The position numbers and the translations under genes were made by a program. A stretch of 64,000 bases of DNA from Hormiphora californensis (taxonomy: Eukaryota > Ctenophora > Tentaculata > Cydippida > Pleurobrachiidae): assembly GCA_020137815.1 (NCBI GenBank), contig CM035350.1:8766765-8830764 (forward strand), in the 5' to 3' direction. This document shows positions 1-15,000 of this stretch, one piece after another. The stretch's first letter is position 1, and each line of letters starts with the position of its first letter. The notes under the pieces were generated by a model. That model saw only the letters and a program-made list of their open reading frames with translations. It was not told the DNA's origin and ran no database searches.

Positions 1-3000
1 AAGAACATTTCATTTCAAACATCCATTCCACCTTCCACCTCGATATAACTAGGTGCATTTATACAAGGATCGCGGGTCCGGTAAGTTTGACTGCATGTTG
101 GTATGCTACACTATCCCCTACAGGGAGTGCTATCATTGGGAGTGGGCGGGGGAGGAGCTGAGGGTATGGACGATCAAGAGTTCGACGAGGCGGATGAAGA
201 GGATGAAGAAATGTCCGGAGAAACAGAGGTAGCAATAGCAAATATAGCAGTGGAGAGGGACAAGGTAGTACCACATCATACTAGTAGCGCTAGTGGCGCT
301 GCACCACCTTGTCCCTCTCCACAGCGGGACGTTGTGGTGTGATGCTACGCATGCGTAGTTATAACAGTAAGAGACACAGTAGTACATGAACGAGCGAAAG
401 GACCGGCAGCAAGATGAAACCCCAGCAACATAACACCTTTTATTTTCCTATAGATTGATGGTGACCAGCAACATAAAACCTTTTATTTTCCTACAGATTG
501 ATGGTGATGAAAGCCCAGTGACTGGCGGAGTAAAAGCTGCTAAAAGCAAGAGCAAGAGACGTAAAGGAGGAACAGGGAGAGGAGTCTCTGCTGCAGTTGA
601 GTAAGTGTAGAATATATAATAACAAGTTTTGCCAGACAAGAACTCGTTAGTAAACATATTCACACATTCTCAGGGAATATATAATGACAAGTTTTACGAG
701 ACAAGTACTCGTTAGTTTCTCAGGGAAAATGGCATTATATGACAAGTTTTACGAGACAAGAAATTAATTAATATGATCATATCTCAGGGAAGCAAGAGCA
801 AAGATAAACTTTAACCAGCTGTCAACGAAGGAGGAAACATTCCAAATAAGACTGGTGGTTCACAAAGCCCGGCAGTTGTTTGGGTTGGTTGAGAGGCCCC
901 TCGTTAGAATCATGATGAATGGAAAAACACAGAGAACTGTACCCCGACATGGCACTACGCCCAAATTCAACGAGACAATAATCTTCTCCATCACCAAGTC
1001 TGAAAAGGATCTTCTAGATCTGCCTATTGAACTGTCTGTGGTCGACTCAGCAGTGGAACCTCCATACAACCTGGTCGGGTTGTATAGTTTCGATTTGACA
1101 GTCGCCTGGACTGAGAAAGATAGGCTCTTATCATACAAGTGGTTCGCCCTTACAAACCCAGATGAGCCTCAAGATGGCATGACGGTAAGGAAAATCTCAA
1201 CCTTCATAATATGCGTTGTACATGGTGAAGGTTTAGTTTTTAACTAGACGACTTGTACAATATAACTAGTTCTAGAGAGCAGATTAATGCTAAACAATCT
1301 TAAATCCTAAATCTCCAATGACCAAAGGGTTAAAGATGCTATTTATTGATTATATAACTAGTTCTAGAAAGCAGCTTACTCTTAGCACTCTAACAGTGTA
1401 ACTCGAGGGCACCCTCCCCGCGCCCCCCAACTAGACTGCAGGGAAGCTTAGTGCTAAACAATCCCAAATATCTGCTAGATGCACAGCTCTAACTCAGACT
1501 CTCTTCCTCCCCAGGGCTACCTCAACATGTCGATGCAGATAATCAGTGCAGGAGAGATGCACAAGAAACTCCCAAAAAGAAGTGATACGGAGATAGATGT
1601 TGCCAGTAATGTGTTCTATCCACCAGGGATCAGTCTACAGCCGGGGCATTTTGTTATCAAACTGTACACGGGGGAGGACATGCCGCAAAGTAGGGAGAGT
1701 TCACAAAGTCATATCCTTCTAGCACTCTAGCAGCTTTGTTTGTTAGCTATGGAGCTCGATGTTTTGCTAATAATGTCGTTTATTTTTCAGTGGATTCTGC
1801 TACGTTTTCCAACATCAAGAATCTCTTCGTGTCAGGGGTATTTTGAAACAACATAATATTTTATAGGCATGCTCTTAATTTTTCAGATGGCATACGTCTT
1901 TCTCCGAAAGCTAATTTTCGAGCACAGGCATTGTTTCAGGAAAAACCAGCAGACCTTGTGGATCCGTATGCCGTGTTTGAGTTCGCTGGTACAAAGATCG
2001 ACTCCATGATTCAACATGGCACTTTTGATCCAACTTGGAACCAGAAACTCGTGATAAAGAGCCACTTTCCCTCCATGGCGGAGAACTTTGTCATCCGAGT
2101 TATGGACAGGTGGGTCAGTCACACACATCCACCACACATATAGAACATGGCTAGACGCACACAGCTGTGTGTGAGCTCCTGTGAGGGCGTGGTAAAATTA
2201 CACCTGTTTTCATAGTGACGACATGGCCGTGGATGATCTCATAGCAACTAAACTCCTGAAAATGAACCACATCTCCTTCTCCTCAACCGACTCCGATCTG
2301 GGGTTTCTGCCCACATTTGGACCGGCCTACATTCCTTTGTACGGCTCTCTGAGAGAGTACAGCGAGGTTTTCAACAAGTATGATGACCTTAACAAGGGAG
2401 ACGTGAGTGTGAAGAATACAAAGAATTTTAAGAAGAATGTTATTTAGAAAGTGCTATATAATGCGGATAATAAAGCAAGGTAGTTACTAAATAACACCCA
2501 CGGTCAGGATGAGGGAATCGGTTACAGAGGAAGGGTACTAGTGGAGATAGCTACACACATGGGCGAACCGGACAGTGGACTGAAAACAAAATCAATCATG
2601 GATGACGCAGAAACTATCCCTGTTATGGTGAATTTCTGCAATTTCACAAGTTGATATCAAAATAATCTCAGATTCGATTGAAGTTAAAAGCTAACAAAAG
2701 ACATGTATTTCAGGCATCCCTTATGCGGCACAAGTACCACCTTTTCGTCTCATTCGATACGGGTAACATGATCAAGGAAACGGATAGCCAAGTAGAGTTT
2801 GAAGTGAGCATTGGTGACCATGGAAACACCCTCTCCTTCCACGAGAGTTCTGCTCCTTCATCAACACAACCGTGTAACGCGGTCTACGATGGAACATATT
2901 ATCACTACATGCCATGGACCTCATCCAAACCCGCTGTCATCCTCCACTCTCAGTGGGAGGATGTTGAGTTCAGAGCGGAGAGTTTCAACCTTATGAACTC

Positions 3001-6000
3001 CCTACTAGAGTTTATGGAGGAACGAGTTCGGAGGTGCAAGGTGCTCGCTGCAGCATACGCATCTGTGCCTATCTTACAGAACAAGATAGCTGAAGTTGTC
3101 AGAGAGATTGTCGAGGAAATGAGGTAGTTTAGAGTGACAAATTATGAACTCATTTAATTAATAAATTTCATTAAGACAAGCTGACGAGACAAGATGTTAA
3201 TTATGGTGTTTCATGACAGGACTCTTGAGTTACCAGAGTTACCAGAAGCAGCTACTAAATTGGACAGGAATCTTCAAAAACTACGTCTTTATCAAATGGT
3301 ATGAATATATCTCTCATAAGAAATGTCATGTTTGGTTACGAAGTCACCCCTAATATACGCTGGGTGAGCTTGCACAGAGGGGTAATCCGTAATTTAATTG
3401 CCAAATGTCATGTTAGGTATTAAATAATGTCATCCCTAAAAATAGGGTAAACTAGAGAAGCCGAAGGATGATGCACCACAGTTTGTTGGGATAGATATGA
3501 CAGGTGGAGGGGATGTTCTTCTTGATATGGAAACAGACAATGAGGTACTGGAACATGTGTTCATATTTTAATGTGAATAATGTGTGTTACTAACTAAGTG
3601 TTACACAATTCACTTTCATAGGGTGACGAAGCTGAACCGTTGTTGAAGCTGGAAGCTGGAGGCGTTGAGAAAGAGGAAACTGATAAACAATTTGTAAGCC
3701 ATTTTAAAACTATATATAATGAGCACCCATGGTATCCCAACTATTTCTATCTCCCAGGATAATCTAGTGGTTGAACTGGAGGCAATAATAACGGGCCAAC
3801 TCAAGGATGAACGGCCCGCAGAGAAAATAAAGATGTTAGAGGCAATAACCAGCCGATTCAAGACACTATGCATTGAGGTAATAATAATGATGATCTACTA
3901 AATACCATACCAGCTGCATTATTTCCTGCCACTCTTAATAACACCTGTATGTTCCTGCCACTCCTTTTTATCAAATAACCCCTGCATTTCAGTCCCAGAT
4001 TATTACTATTTATTAAAACCTGTATTTCAGTCCCAGATAAGTGTTCCAGATGTGTTCGTCTGGATGATGAGCGGGTCCACCAGGCTGGCCTACACCCGCA
4101 TCCCAGTACACGAGATTATCCACACCAGGAACCCCCGTGCAAGGGGCAAACTGTGCGGCAAAAAGGGGAGTTACTTTCTTAAGAAACCCCTGAAGGATTC
4201 AATAGGGGCACATCTCTCTATGACAGTGTGGTTTGGCAAGTTTGAGCACGTCGCAGAGTCTTTCAAACTCTCATCCAACTCTGAGGTGACTGTGTACGCA
4301 GAGACGTATGAAAATGAGGCCTTCTTTGGAACGTGGGGAACTAAATTCTTGAAGAGCCCAAACTTCTCTGACTTGACAGGAAAGGTGACAGCTTTATAGC
4401 GATAGTGTGACGTGCGTTTTGCAGCATACAATAAACTTTAATAGCTTTCTTGACAGTCTTTTAAAATCTTTCGAGATATTTCAAGATATTTATTATTTCA
4501 AGATATTTCGAAATAAACTTTAAACTAGCAGCTAGTTACAAAGCTAATTGCAATTGCAACCAATACCATTTTCAGTATGAGATCCCAAAAGAGGCGTTTG
4601 CTGCTCCGACCGGGTGGGAGTTTGACGGTGAATGGACGATATCAGTGGACCGAAGCCTGGCCTTTGACAACGAACAAGGTCTTTCCGAGTTTAACGAGGT
4701 CGCATTTGAGGTGCAGCAAAGAACACCAGGTTCAGCTTGGACGGACGATGATACGAAGTTGTCCTGGCAGAACGAGGCAGGTGAGGATGGGGCGAACAGG
4801 GACGAGCTGGCCCCATGTCCCGAGGGTTGGGAGTGGAATGGGGAGTGGAGGATCGAGAAGAAGAGGGCGGTGGATAGTGAGGGGTGGGAGTACACCGAGG
4901 AGATAGACTACGAGAATTATGGTCCTATTGAGAGGAATTACCACCAGGCACGGAGAAGGAAGTGGACCTGCCTCCGTGTCCGTACTAACGAGAACACCAA
5001 GGTCAGTTATCACTTCGGAGAGCGATATTTTATAGTAGATGAGCATTTTCTTAAGAAGAATCTATGGAATAATATAAAATGAGCATTTTCTTAAGAAGAA
5101 CGTATAGTTAACAAGACTAAATACCTTGCATGATCTGTCTGGCGTCGAGACTCCATCTGAGCGCACTGTCACACGCTCAGATTAGAGAATTTGACAATCA
5201 AAAGGGCGTCCTGACAAGAAGCATATAACTATATGAGCTAAATGAATTGATTCCCCATTTCCCCAGAAAAAGCAGCCCGAGGGTGATCCCGAAGGGTGGG
5301 AATACAGCAAGCTATTCACCACCAAGTTCCACTCTGTTAAAAAGCCCTTTGATATTGTTAGAAGGAGAAGGTGGAACAGAAAGCTCACAAGTGATGTACC
5401 CGTTCCTGTGGTATTCTCATTCCAGGTACATTCAGAGCTCTCCAAATCTTATCATCAGGAACCGACCGAAATACTGGTCCCTGATTGGCTGATAACCGGT
5501 CACGTGACCTAAATAACGAGTTCTGATTGGTTGTTTACTTGTTTCGGTCGGTTCCTGCTTATCATATTGCACCAGTCTTTCAACAATCAACATAACAAAC
5601 ATTACCCCCCAAAGGATGGCAAGAAAAAGGGAGACAAGTTTGTTATTTCACCCCGAGTAATGATTGAATATCCCACGGAAAATGTTAAAAAGTACCAACT
5701 CAGAGCGTATCTCTACCAAGCGAGAGGTCTGCTGGGGGCAGATCCCTCCGGTTACTCGGACCCCTATGCTCGGGTTATCTTTGGGAACCGGAGCGGCAGC
5801 ACAGGGGTGGTCTCCCAAACATGTAGCCCACTGTGGGACACCACCATCGTTCTCAACAATATCGAGATTTGTGGTGACTGCGAGGAGGTATCCAGTAATC
5901 CTCCCCACATTGTCATTGAGCTCTTTGATGATGATCGGCTGGTAAGATTTTATTGAAAACCTTTATTGTTGCATGAGCCATGACACATGTTATCGTGCCG

Positions 6001-9000
6001 AACTGAATCCTCTTTTTTATACTCTCTTTTGAACTCTTGCACTATGTTTGTGGGTATTGTGGATATTCTTGTGAAGCCCAGCATGCACTCTTCTTATATT
6101 TTCTACAGAACCAAGCCCTGGTCCCCAGCAAGGGACCAAAGAAGAAAGCACCACCTGTCATGGGTATATCTCCGGTTATGATTGAGGCTAAAAAAGGAGC
6201 TTTTGTGAGTAGCATGTGATACTACACCACGATACTACAGACCATATAAACTACCTTATCGAGAGGCACTGTCATACTAAGGACGCATTGATGTTTCACT
6301 ATCCCAACAACTAACTTAACCTCCCTATAACAGGTGAGCCATGATAGGCTGGGGCGAGTGGTCTGTAAGCCAATGATAATCTCCAGCGCAGAGGATAGTA
6401 AGAAGACAAAGCTAGAATGGTACCCTGTTTGTGGGACGAAACGATCAAAGGGTGAAATACTTGCAGCTTTTGAATTATACGAGGTATGAATGGTGGTACA
6501 CACAACAGCCACGCGACTAGTCAGACCCCGATTTACCGGGATGATCTCGGGGAAAGGATTTTGCCCGGTAAATCGGGGTTTCGTTAAATCGGGGTTCCGT
6601 TAAATCGGGGTCTGACTGTAGTAGGATAGATATATCTAGCCATTCTAAACAGTACAAACTAAATTAAGCACGTTGTTAAAGATTTTGGTAAAGGTATGCA
6701 GAGATAACCACACCTTGCCTTCCACACCTTAAACTCAATTTAACTCATCCTTCTAATCCCTATCTATTATTAAGGGTACACCGACCGAAATTTTTTGTCG
6801 AGTGCAGGGCAATCTCTCACCGTAGGGTTGTAGGCCATGCCTAGGAGACCTCAAATATGCAATTTTAGCCCTTAAGTCGAATTCATATTTTTGCTACAGC
6901 TGTTTAAAAAATGTCCTGTAAATTCGTTTTTGGCATCTCAAAAAAATTTTTTTAAAGATAGGAGCATGAAAATTTGAGGATTTGAAGAGGACATGAAGGT
7001 GAATAACCACAAAAAATTTTTTTGCAATCCGAGCTGATTTCCGGTCCTGAGATGGATTTCTTTTTTTCCACTTTAACGCCCTATTTGGCAAAGTTCCGAA
7101 AACATGTGAAAGCTGTAAATTGGTGAAAAGTTGCGTCTAACGATTATCTAAGTGGCCATAAATTTTGGGCGTATCCTTATTTGATATAAGCTGTACAGAG
7201 TTTTTTTTGTGAAAGCCGTCATTTCAGAAATAAATAAATTCCCTGTATCTCAAAAACGGCTGATCGTAGAGACCTGAGACTATGCTTAAACGATTCAGAA
7301 GGTCCGATTTTGGGGGGGTCTTCTGGGAGACATTTTGCTCCTACTTCAACCGTTTTTGCTGTAATTGCGAAAAACAAAAATTCATCTTCGCCATCGTGGA
7401 TTTTTTGTGATTTTGTTTTTGGTGATTATAGGGACCCATATGGACCAAATAGTGAAGGAATTAGCTTGTTACACATTTTTCCATCGTTTCGGTCCTTTCC
7501 TAGCCAAAATTCCCTAATTACAGGATATTGGAGTTTAGCTTTTGCCCTTTTCATAGAATTTGTTTTTCGCAGTTACAGCAAAAACGGTTGAAGTAGGAGC
7601 AAAATGTCTCTCAGAAGACCCCCCCAAAATCGGACCTTCTGAATCGTTTAAGCATAGTCTCAGGTCTCTACGATCAGCCGTTTTTGAGATACAGGGAATT
7701 TATTTATTTCTGAAATGACGGCTTTCACAAAAAAAACTCTGTACAGCTTATCTCAAATAAGGATACGCCCAAAATTTATGGCCACTTAGATAATCGTTAG
7801 ACGCAACGTTTCACCAATTTACAGCTTTCACATGTTTTCGGAACTTTGCCAAATAGGGCGTTAAAGTGGAAAAAAGAAATCCATCTCAGGACCGGAAATC
7901 AGCTCGGATTGCAAAAAAATTTTTTGTGGTTATTCACCGTCATGTCCTCTTCAAATCCCCAAATTTTCATGCTCCTATCTTTAAAAAAATTTTTTTGAGA
8001 TGCCAAAAACGAATTTACAGGACATTTTTTAAACAGCTGTAGCAAAAATATGAATTCGACTTGAGAGCTCAAATTGCATATTTGAGGTCTCCTTGGCATG
8101 GCCTACAACCCTACGGTGAGAGATTGCCCTGCACTCGACAAAAAATTTCGGTCGGTGTACCCTTAATTCTAACTCATCCTTCTCTTCCCCAGCTGATTAA
8201 TTCTAACTCATCCTTCTCTTCCCCAGCTGATTAATTCTAACTCATCCTTCTCTTCCCCAGCTGATCAATTCTAACTCATCCTTCTCTTCCCCAGCTGATC
8301 AATTCTAACTCATCCTTCTCTTCCCCGGCTGATGATAAATTTAACTCATCCTTCTCTTCCCCAGCTGATGATAAATTTAACTCATCCTTCTCTAGATTGG
8401 ACCCGATGGAACTGTAACAGCCCCTCCCACCCCTGATAACGGCCGTGTACCTGTGCCACAACACATCCGCCCCAATCTGACACCCACCCGGGTTGAAATC
8501 CTAACCTGGGGCCTCCGCAAACTCCTGGACTACAAGTTCCAGGCTGTCGATTCTCCTCATCTTGAGATCGAGATTGGTGGGGTTACCCTTTCTATCCACA
8601 AGATCAAGAGCGTGAAGAAACATTGTAACTTTGAGAACCCCCACAACTACATTGATGTCATGTTACCCGAAGAGGAGCTGTATATGCCGCCCATCAACAT
8701 CCGTGTTTTCGACAACAGGAACTTTGGGTTCACTCCCCTGATCGGGGTGTGTACTATCAAGGAGTACAGCAAGTATAGGACCTCCCTGGAGGCGCTCCAG
8801 GATTTAAAGGAACATCTAGAAAGTAAGTTAGGGGACCACAGAGAGCACCATACTGGAGTTAGTTAGGAGGCCTAAGTGTAGGTTAGGTTTGTTGATAACC
8901 AGCTGGGGGTTTGAAGCGAAATGTTTGTTGATGATGAACCGTGGGGATTTGTAGTACACGTGTTTGGATCTAAACACGTGTTTTGATCTAACCTCTGTTC

Positions 9001-12000
9001 CTGCTAGAGATGAAAGAGAGGGGAAACGATCCGTTAGCTGCGGGGGACACTACCGAGAGTATAACAGAGAAGGAGGTATCTGATGGGGAGGACCGTTCCC
9101 TCATGTCACCCCTCGAGAAGGGAATGGATTTAAACGATGTGGACATGGCCATGGTGGAGATCAAACCGGCGACAAAAGGGAAGCTCTATAAGGGGAAATC
9201 AGCATCTAGTAAGGAAATTATTAGGAATTTAGATACTGCGACTGCATGGATGTCAACCTGTAATTTATTTTTTACAAGATGAACCACATGACAAGTTGCT
9301 TTATGAAACTGACAGAATGACAAAAGTAGGATGAGAATATATTCTCATCCTACTTTTGTCATTCTGTCAGTTTCATAAAGCAACTTGTCATGTGGTTCAT
9401 CTTGTAAAAAATAAATTGTTTCGGCAGTCATACGCCATACGGGGAGGTTAGCCAATTTTGATGTCGTTAAATCGTTACATTTTGCACCAAAGTGTCAAAG
9501 TTTTCACAGCATATCTTATTCGTGAGTGTGAATGATCACTGTTTTATGCTTGTTTTCAGCGAGAAATTTGATAGAGAATGATGAATTAGGCGATCTTTAT
9601 GAAACAGGTGGGTGGCTGAACGTTCTCTGCATGCTAAGTCGTTACTTAAAAGTCATTATTCTAGCTTATTCTAGCTTATATTCTAGCTTAGTAGTAAAAT
9701 ATGTAACAACGAATATGTTCCGAACAGAAAATTCTCAGAATTTATTCGGTTAGAAAGCACATTTCCTGCTGCAGCTACCTACATATAATAATATCTGATC
9801 CTTTTATAATGCATTTTAAGCTGCATATACAGTCGGACCCCGATTTAACGGCACCCTCGGGGGAAAGGGTTTTGTCCGTTAAATCGGGGTGTCCGTTAAA
9901 TCGGGGTAGAGCATATTTGGCCCATAAAACCCTATTTTTGTCCAAAATGCTATACTGTACTAAAACACCTCTAATAATATAAGTGTTCTTCTTCTTCGAA
10001 GAAGAAGAAGAAGAATATAAGTGTTATATATGCAATATCCATGTATTGATGACACTTCTGATTAGAAATAGAAAATTATAAAATAAATTCTTCAAAAAAA
10101 GTTCTGAAAAATTTTCAAAGGTATACCAGCCACGTGCGATTTGCGTTTCGAATCGGTGCAGCTTACTGGATGTCCTGTCTAATTAGCGGTTTCAAAACGA
10201 ACCGATACGTGATACCATGCCGAATCGGGGCACCCTAAGCGGGCGAGGAAGTATCAGAATTTTAAAATAACTTTTCTCTGAAAATTCATGGGGAGCATCG
10301 ATCAAAGCATTGACAATCATTCTGTAAAAATTTGCAAAAAAGTTATGAAAAATTTTCAAAGGTATATCAACCACTTCCGAATCTTGTTCCGAATCGGTGC
10401 ATGTTATCGCATGTGCTGCCGCTAATTAGACGGTTCGAAACGAACCGATACGTGATCCCCATCGAATCGCAATTTGGACGCTTGGCAAACTTGCAATTCA
10501 ATGGGCCCCATGGGGATCACATATCTGTTCGTTCCGAACCGTCTAATTACCGGCAGGACATGCGATAAGATGAACTGATTCGAAACATGATTCGGACTTG
10601 GTTAAGAAAAAATTTCAAAAAAAAATTTCAAAAAAAAAATGTGGGGGAAATTTATCCTGCCGTTAAATCGGGGTGCCGCTAAATCGGGGGCCGTTAAATC
10701 GGGGTCCGACTGTACCACTAATGTGTGAGTCTAGACCTAGAAATTCAGCAAGGGTGTGTCGAGTTGAGCAAAGAGCAGCTGCATGGTGAGCACACGTACT
10801 AACAGCGTGATGACGTGATGTGTAATTGTGAATGAAAGCTCAGCTACTAATTGGTGCACACATGTGAAGTGTTTGTGAATCACAATACATTTAGCTATCA
10901 GCATTCAGCTATCTAAGTTTCCCTTTCAGCACCCAAGGCGGCGGTGGACGCATCACCACTAGTGGTAGATGAGATAAAAACAGACCCAGAGGATGTCCTA
11001 GTGTCTGATTGGTGGAGCAAGTACCACGAGAGTCTAGGAATGGAACCTAAACTTCAACGGATCTTCAATCAACGGAAACTTCCTAAAATAAGGGTAACAA
11101 TAATGGCATAATGCGAATCAAGAATAATGTCAAGTCACCTCATTGGAGTCACCTCATTGTCCCTATTATAGAATATAACCCAGGAAACCCCAGAGCGTGC
11201 CGTCTAAAATGTAGAGAGCAAGACACAAAAAGATTTAGTTCAGCTAGACCCTATTGGCATGTGTTCTTACGAAGGGTCGAAGGATAAGTTCATCAGCGAT
11301 ATGAAAAACCCTTAGTGTCTTCGTCATATCTCACCATGTGCAGCAGGTCTCACTTCTATTAATTAATTTCAGCTATACGAGCGGGAGCTGGAGGAATACT
11401 TTGATGGCTTCAACGATCTCATGGAATCCTACCCGATCCAGAGACCAGACAATGAGATAAGTGAGGACGAAGGGGACAGTTCTAGCGACGAGGAAGGAGA
11501 CGAGGAACAGAGGCACCGCGTTGGATTCTTTAAGGTTCTATAACAGCGCAGGGGATGATTAATTAGGGCCTTTATATTATATTGCAGTTATATTCTTCTT
11601 CTGTTCCCTCTATGACATACCATTCCGTCCACCTAGTACCCACCTGTCTCACTCACTCTCTCTCTATTCTAAGTAGGCGGTATTACCTCGCTGCGTCCTT
11701 CCCAGCTAGAATATAATTATCCCGCAGGGTTCTCTCAAGGTGTACCGTATAACAGAGGAGATGTATGAGGAGGGCAGAGAGGTGAAGGAACTACCTCAAC
11801 TCCTCTTCTCCAATCTCCCAACCAATAACTCAGTAGAGGTGCTGGTCAGGGTTTATGTGGTCGCGGGTATTGGTCTCACAGCCCTGGACTTTGGGGGCAC
11901 GGCGGACCCATACTTGGAGCTGAAGTGTGGGAAAACACAAATAAGTGACAAGTCTAACTACATAACTAAGGATCTGAATCCTGTTTTTGGACGGTAAGAT

Positions 12001-15000
12001 GAACTATTTACTGTGCTGGGGAAGGGAGGCAGTTAGTGAGAGTAATTACTAATCAGTATGGCGGCACAGCAAATCGATAACATAATAGACATATTTCCCG
12101 TCAGAGCATTGGGCTGACCATATTCTCATTTCTATCAACGAGAACAGAGAGCGTTGACAGCGTGTTTCCCACAGGCTCTTTCAAATCAAGGCGAGGCTAC
12201 CTCGGGACAGCCACTGTACAATTAAAGTGTACGACCATGATCTGATAGGAGCGAATGATTTGATTGGCCAGACAACTATTGATCTAGAGGACAGGTTCCT
12301 GTCTTGGCGGAGAGCATCGTGTGGTCTATCACAACAATTTATCAGGTAAACTATAGGTAGCATCGTGTGGTCTATCACAACAGTTTATCAGGTAAACTGC
12401 TAAATGCTTGTATAATGCAGGTAAAACAGGCAGCTGATATAATGTGACAAGGTAACTAGGAGTACTTAGCAGCATTAATAACTTGTTAAGCACACACCGC
12501 ATTTTATTTCTGTGAGGGTTCGATAGATCGGTTAATGATTATGCTCATTATATCCGCCCATATAATGCAATGTGTCGATCGACAGGGCCAGAGTAGTTAA
12601 ACACTGTCACTCTAAGAGATAATTAGTATAGAACAGTAGCACGTATGCTATGACAGGATAAGATAATCTGCTGTCAAGTGTCGCTCGACCTTCTCTAACC
12701 ACTCGCCAAGGATGAAAACAAGTCGGCGTTATTAAAAATATAACCGATAACTGCTGCACAGGTCACGGGGTAACAAAGATAAGTGGAGAGATTATTTAAA
12801 GCCAGTTGACATTCTGAAGCGGACGTGTCTTCTAAAAGGCTGGGTGAAACCCTCTTTCCAGCGGTCTAGCTCAGGAAGTCTCAGCCTTATTGTCAATGGG
12901 GAAACGTTCACTCCTAGTAAGAATACTTTTACTATATGTAATTCGTTAAATTTCACTCGCTTTATTTCTCATGCATCTTTTTTTCAAGCGAATCCATCAA
13001 AACCATTTAAATCTTCAATTTCTCGCAGAGAAGGGAGCCATGCAACTTAGTGCAGGAGCTACGATCACGGATTCTAAAACTGAGAAGCAGCAGTTAGCCC
13101 TACAAGCTCTCCATGAACTGGGTGCAGTGCCCGAGCATGTTGAAACGAGGACTCTCTACAATGACGACTGCCCTGGAATACCCCAGGTAAATCAGCGTTG
13201 TGAGACTGTTGAGTAACTCATTACAGTTGACAATCAAGAGGTATAGATGACTAGAATCTAAACTATAATCTGTCAGGCCAATGCTCTCACGCTTATAGGC
13301 CAATGCTCTCGCGCTTATAGGCTGACTAGGACCTAACACGTATAACTTGAGTTGATTAATTGACGAAACCAAAAAAATATTCAGACTACTAGAATAATAT
13401 GGTTATGATCCTCAGAATATATGTCTTACTCTTAGGGGGCCATTGTTGTATAATATTTGATCTAGTAGATTGTTGTCTTTGTTGTCTTCATAATTACTCT
13501 AGATGGTAGTATAAGTAGACATGAATGATATTGCATATCAACCAGCTATTAGCATTGAATATGCGATTAATTCCGACCAGTAAACAGCTGTGCAGCAGTT
13601 CTAGGTCACAAGTGAAACGTTAAGAATAATGAAGATAATATGGTGAAGGGGTTGTTATTAATGAAACGTCTGGGGCTGATTCAGTTCTCTACTTCTCATT
13701 AATAACAACACTGAAACACTTTTTAACTCTTCCAGGGAAAGTTGCACATGTGGGTGGATATATTCCCCTTCAGTGACCAGATACCACCTCCAATCTCAAT
13801 CAGCCCCCGGGAACCACAGAGGTCAGTGTTTTACATGTTATTATACTCTTCAATGAATGATACTGTAGTACTGTAGTAGCAGACAGCAGTTATAGTAGTA
13901 AGGTCGACTGAAAGCTCGAGCCTCTATTACTCGAAGGGATATGGGCCCTAATGGTCTTGGTGTCAGTAACAACAGGAAAACCATGTCAACTTTGTAGGTA
14001 CACTTTACGATGCATTATTTACAACACAGCGGATGTGATACTTGAGGATACTAACATCATGGGAGAACAGATGTCCGACATTTATGTTAAAACGTTAGTG
14101 ACATCCTTAAATTTAGTGCCCAAGTTCCAACTAATTTGCCAATACGTCATTCCTTGTTGAGTAAGGGGGAAGTCATTCCACAAAACTTCTCTATTACAAT
14201 TCCTTTTTTAGATATCTGGAGGGCCGTAAGAAGGAAGCCCAGGAGACAGACGTGCATTTCCGATCACTTACGGGAGAGGGTAACTTCAACTGGCGTATGT
14301 GCTATGATATGGAAATGATAGTTCAAGAGAATAAGATGGTCCAGAAGAAAAAGGTAACTATGTTGATCAGATCAGGTTCAGACTGGTATTTGATTTGCTC
14401 CGTTCTTACATCAAACTTCAATTTACAACATTTTGTCTGTACTAGGGATATAATATAGACTTGACAATCTTAACATATCTTCATAACTACAGGGAAAGTT
14501 CTGGCACATTGAGAAGACGGTGAAGAAAGTTGACCCCATGTTTTATATTGAAGTCTACGATAAAGATATTCTTAGTCGGGATGACCTGTTAGGTACGTGT
14601 ACAATTGTCATGTCCTACCAAATAGGACTTGTGGGGTAAGGAGTTACTTGATATAAACCCTAGCATCCTAGGTCGTTAGTCGTCAGTCGTTACACGACAG
14701 CTGCCATACCCGTGCAAGGATATTATGTACTAATCAAATATCTGTTCCCAGGATCCACGGAGTTGGATTTGACAAGACTTCCAGCCCCAAGCAAGACCGC
14801 TAATGAGTGTACATTGGATGTGTACGAGAGAGACAACTACTTTTCTCTGTTCGAGAGGAAGAAAATCTCCGGATTCTGGCCGGTGTACAGCGATGTCATG
14901 GGAACTAGAGAACTAACGGTGAGAACTACTTTAGTCACAAAACAGAATCATTTTGAATCTGAATTTTTGAAAAGTCTTATTGTTTCACTGCCTATTTCAG

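Noticed and set aside
7310-7591. 93-codon frame in the ferlin intron
   Set aside because: It lies in the centre of the foldback element, has no domain, and is inverted-repeat sequence.
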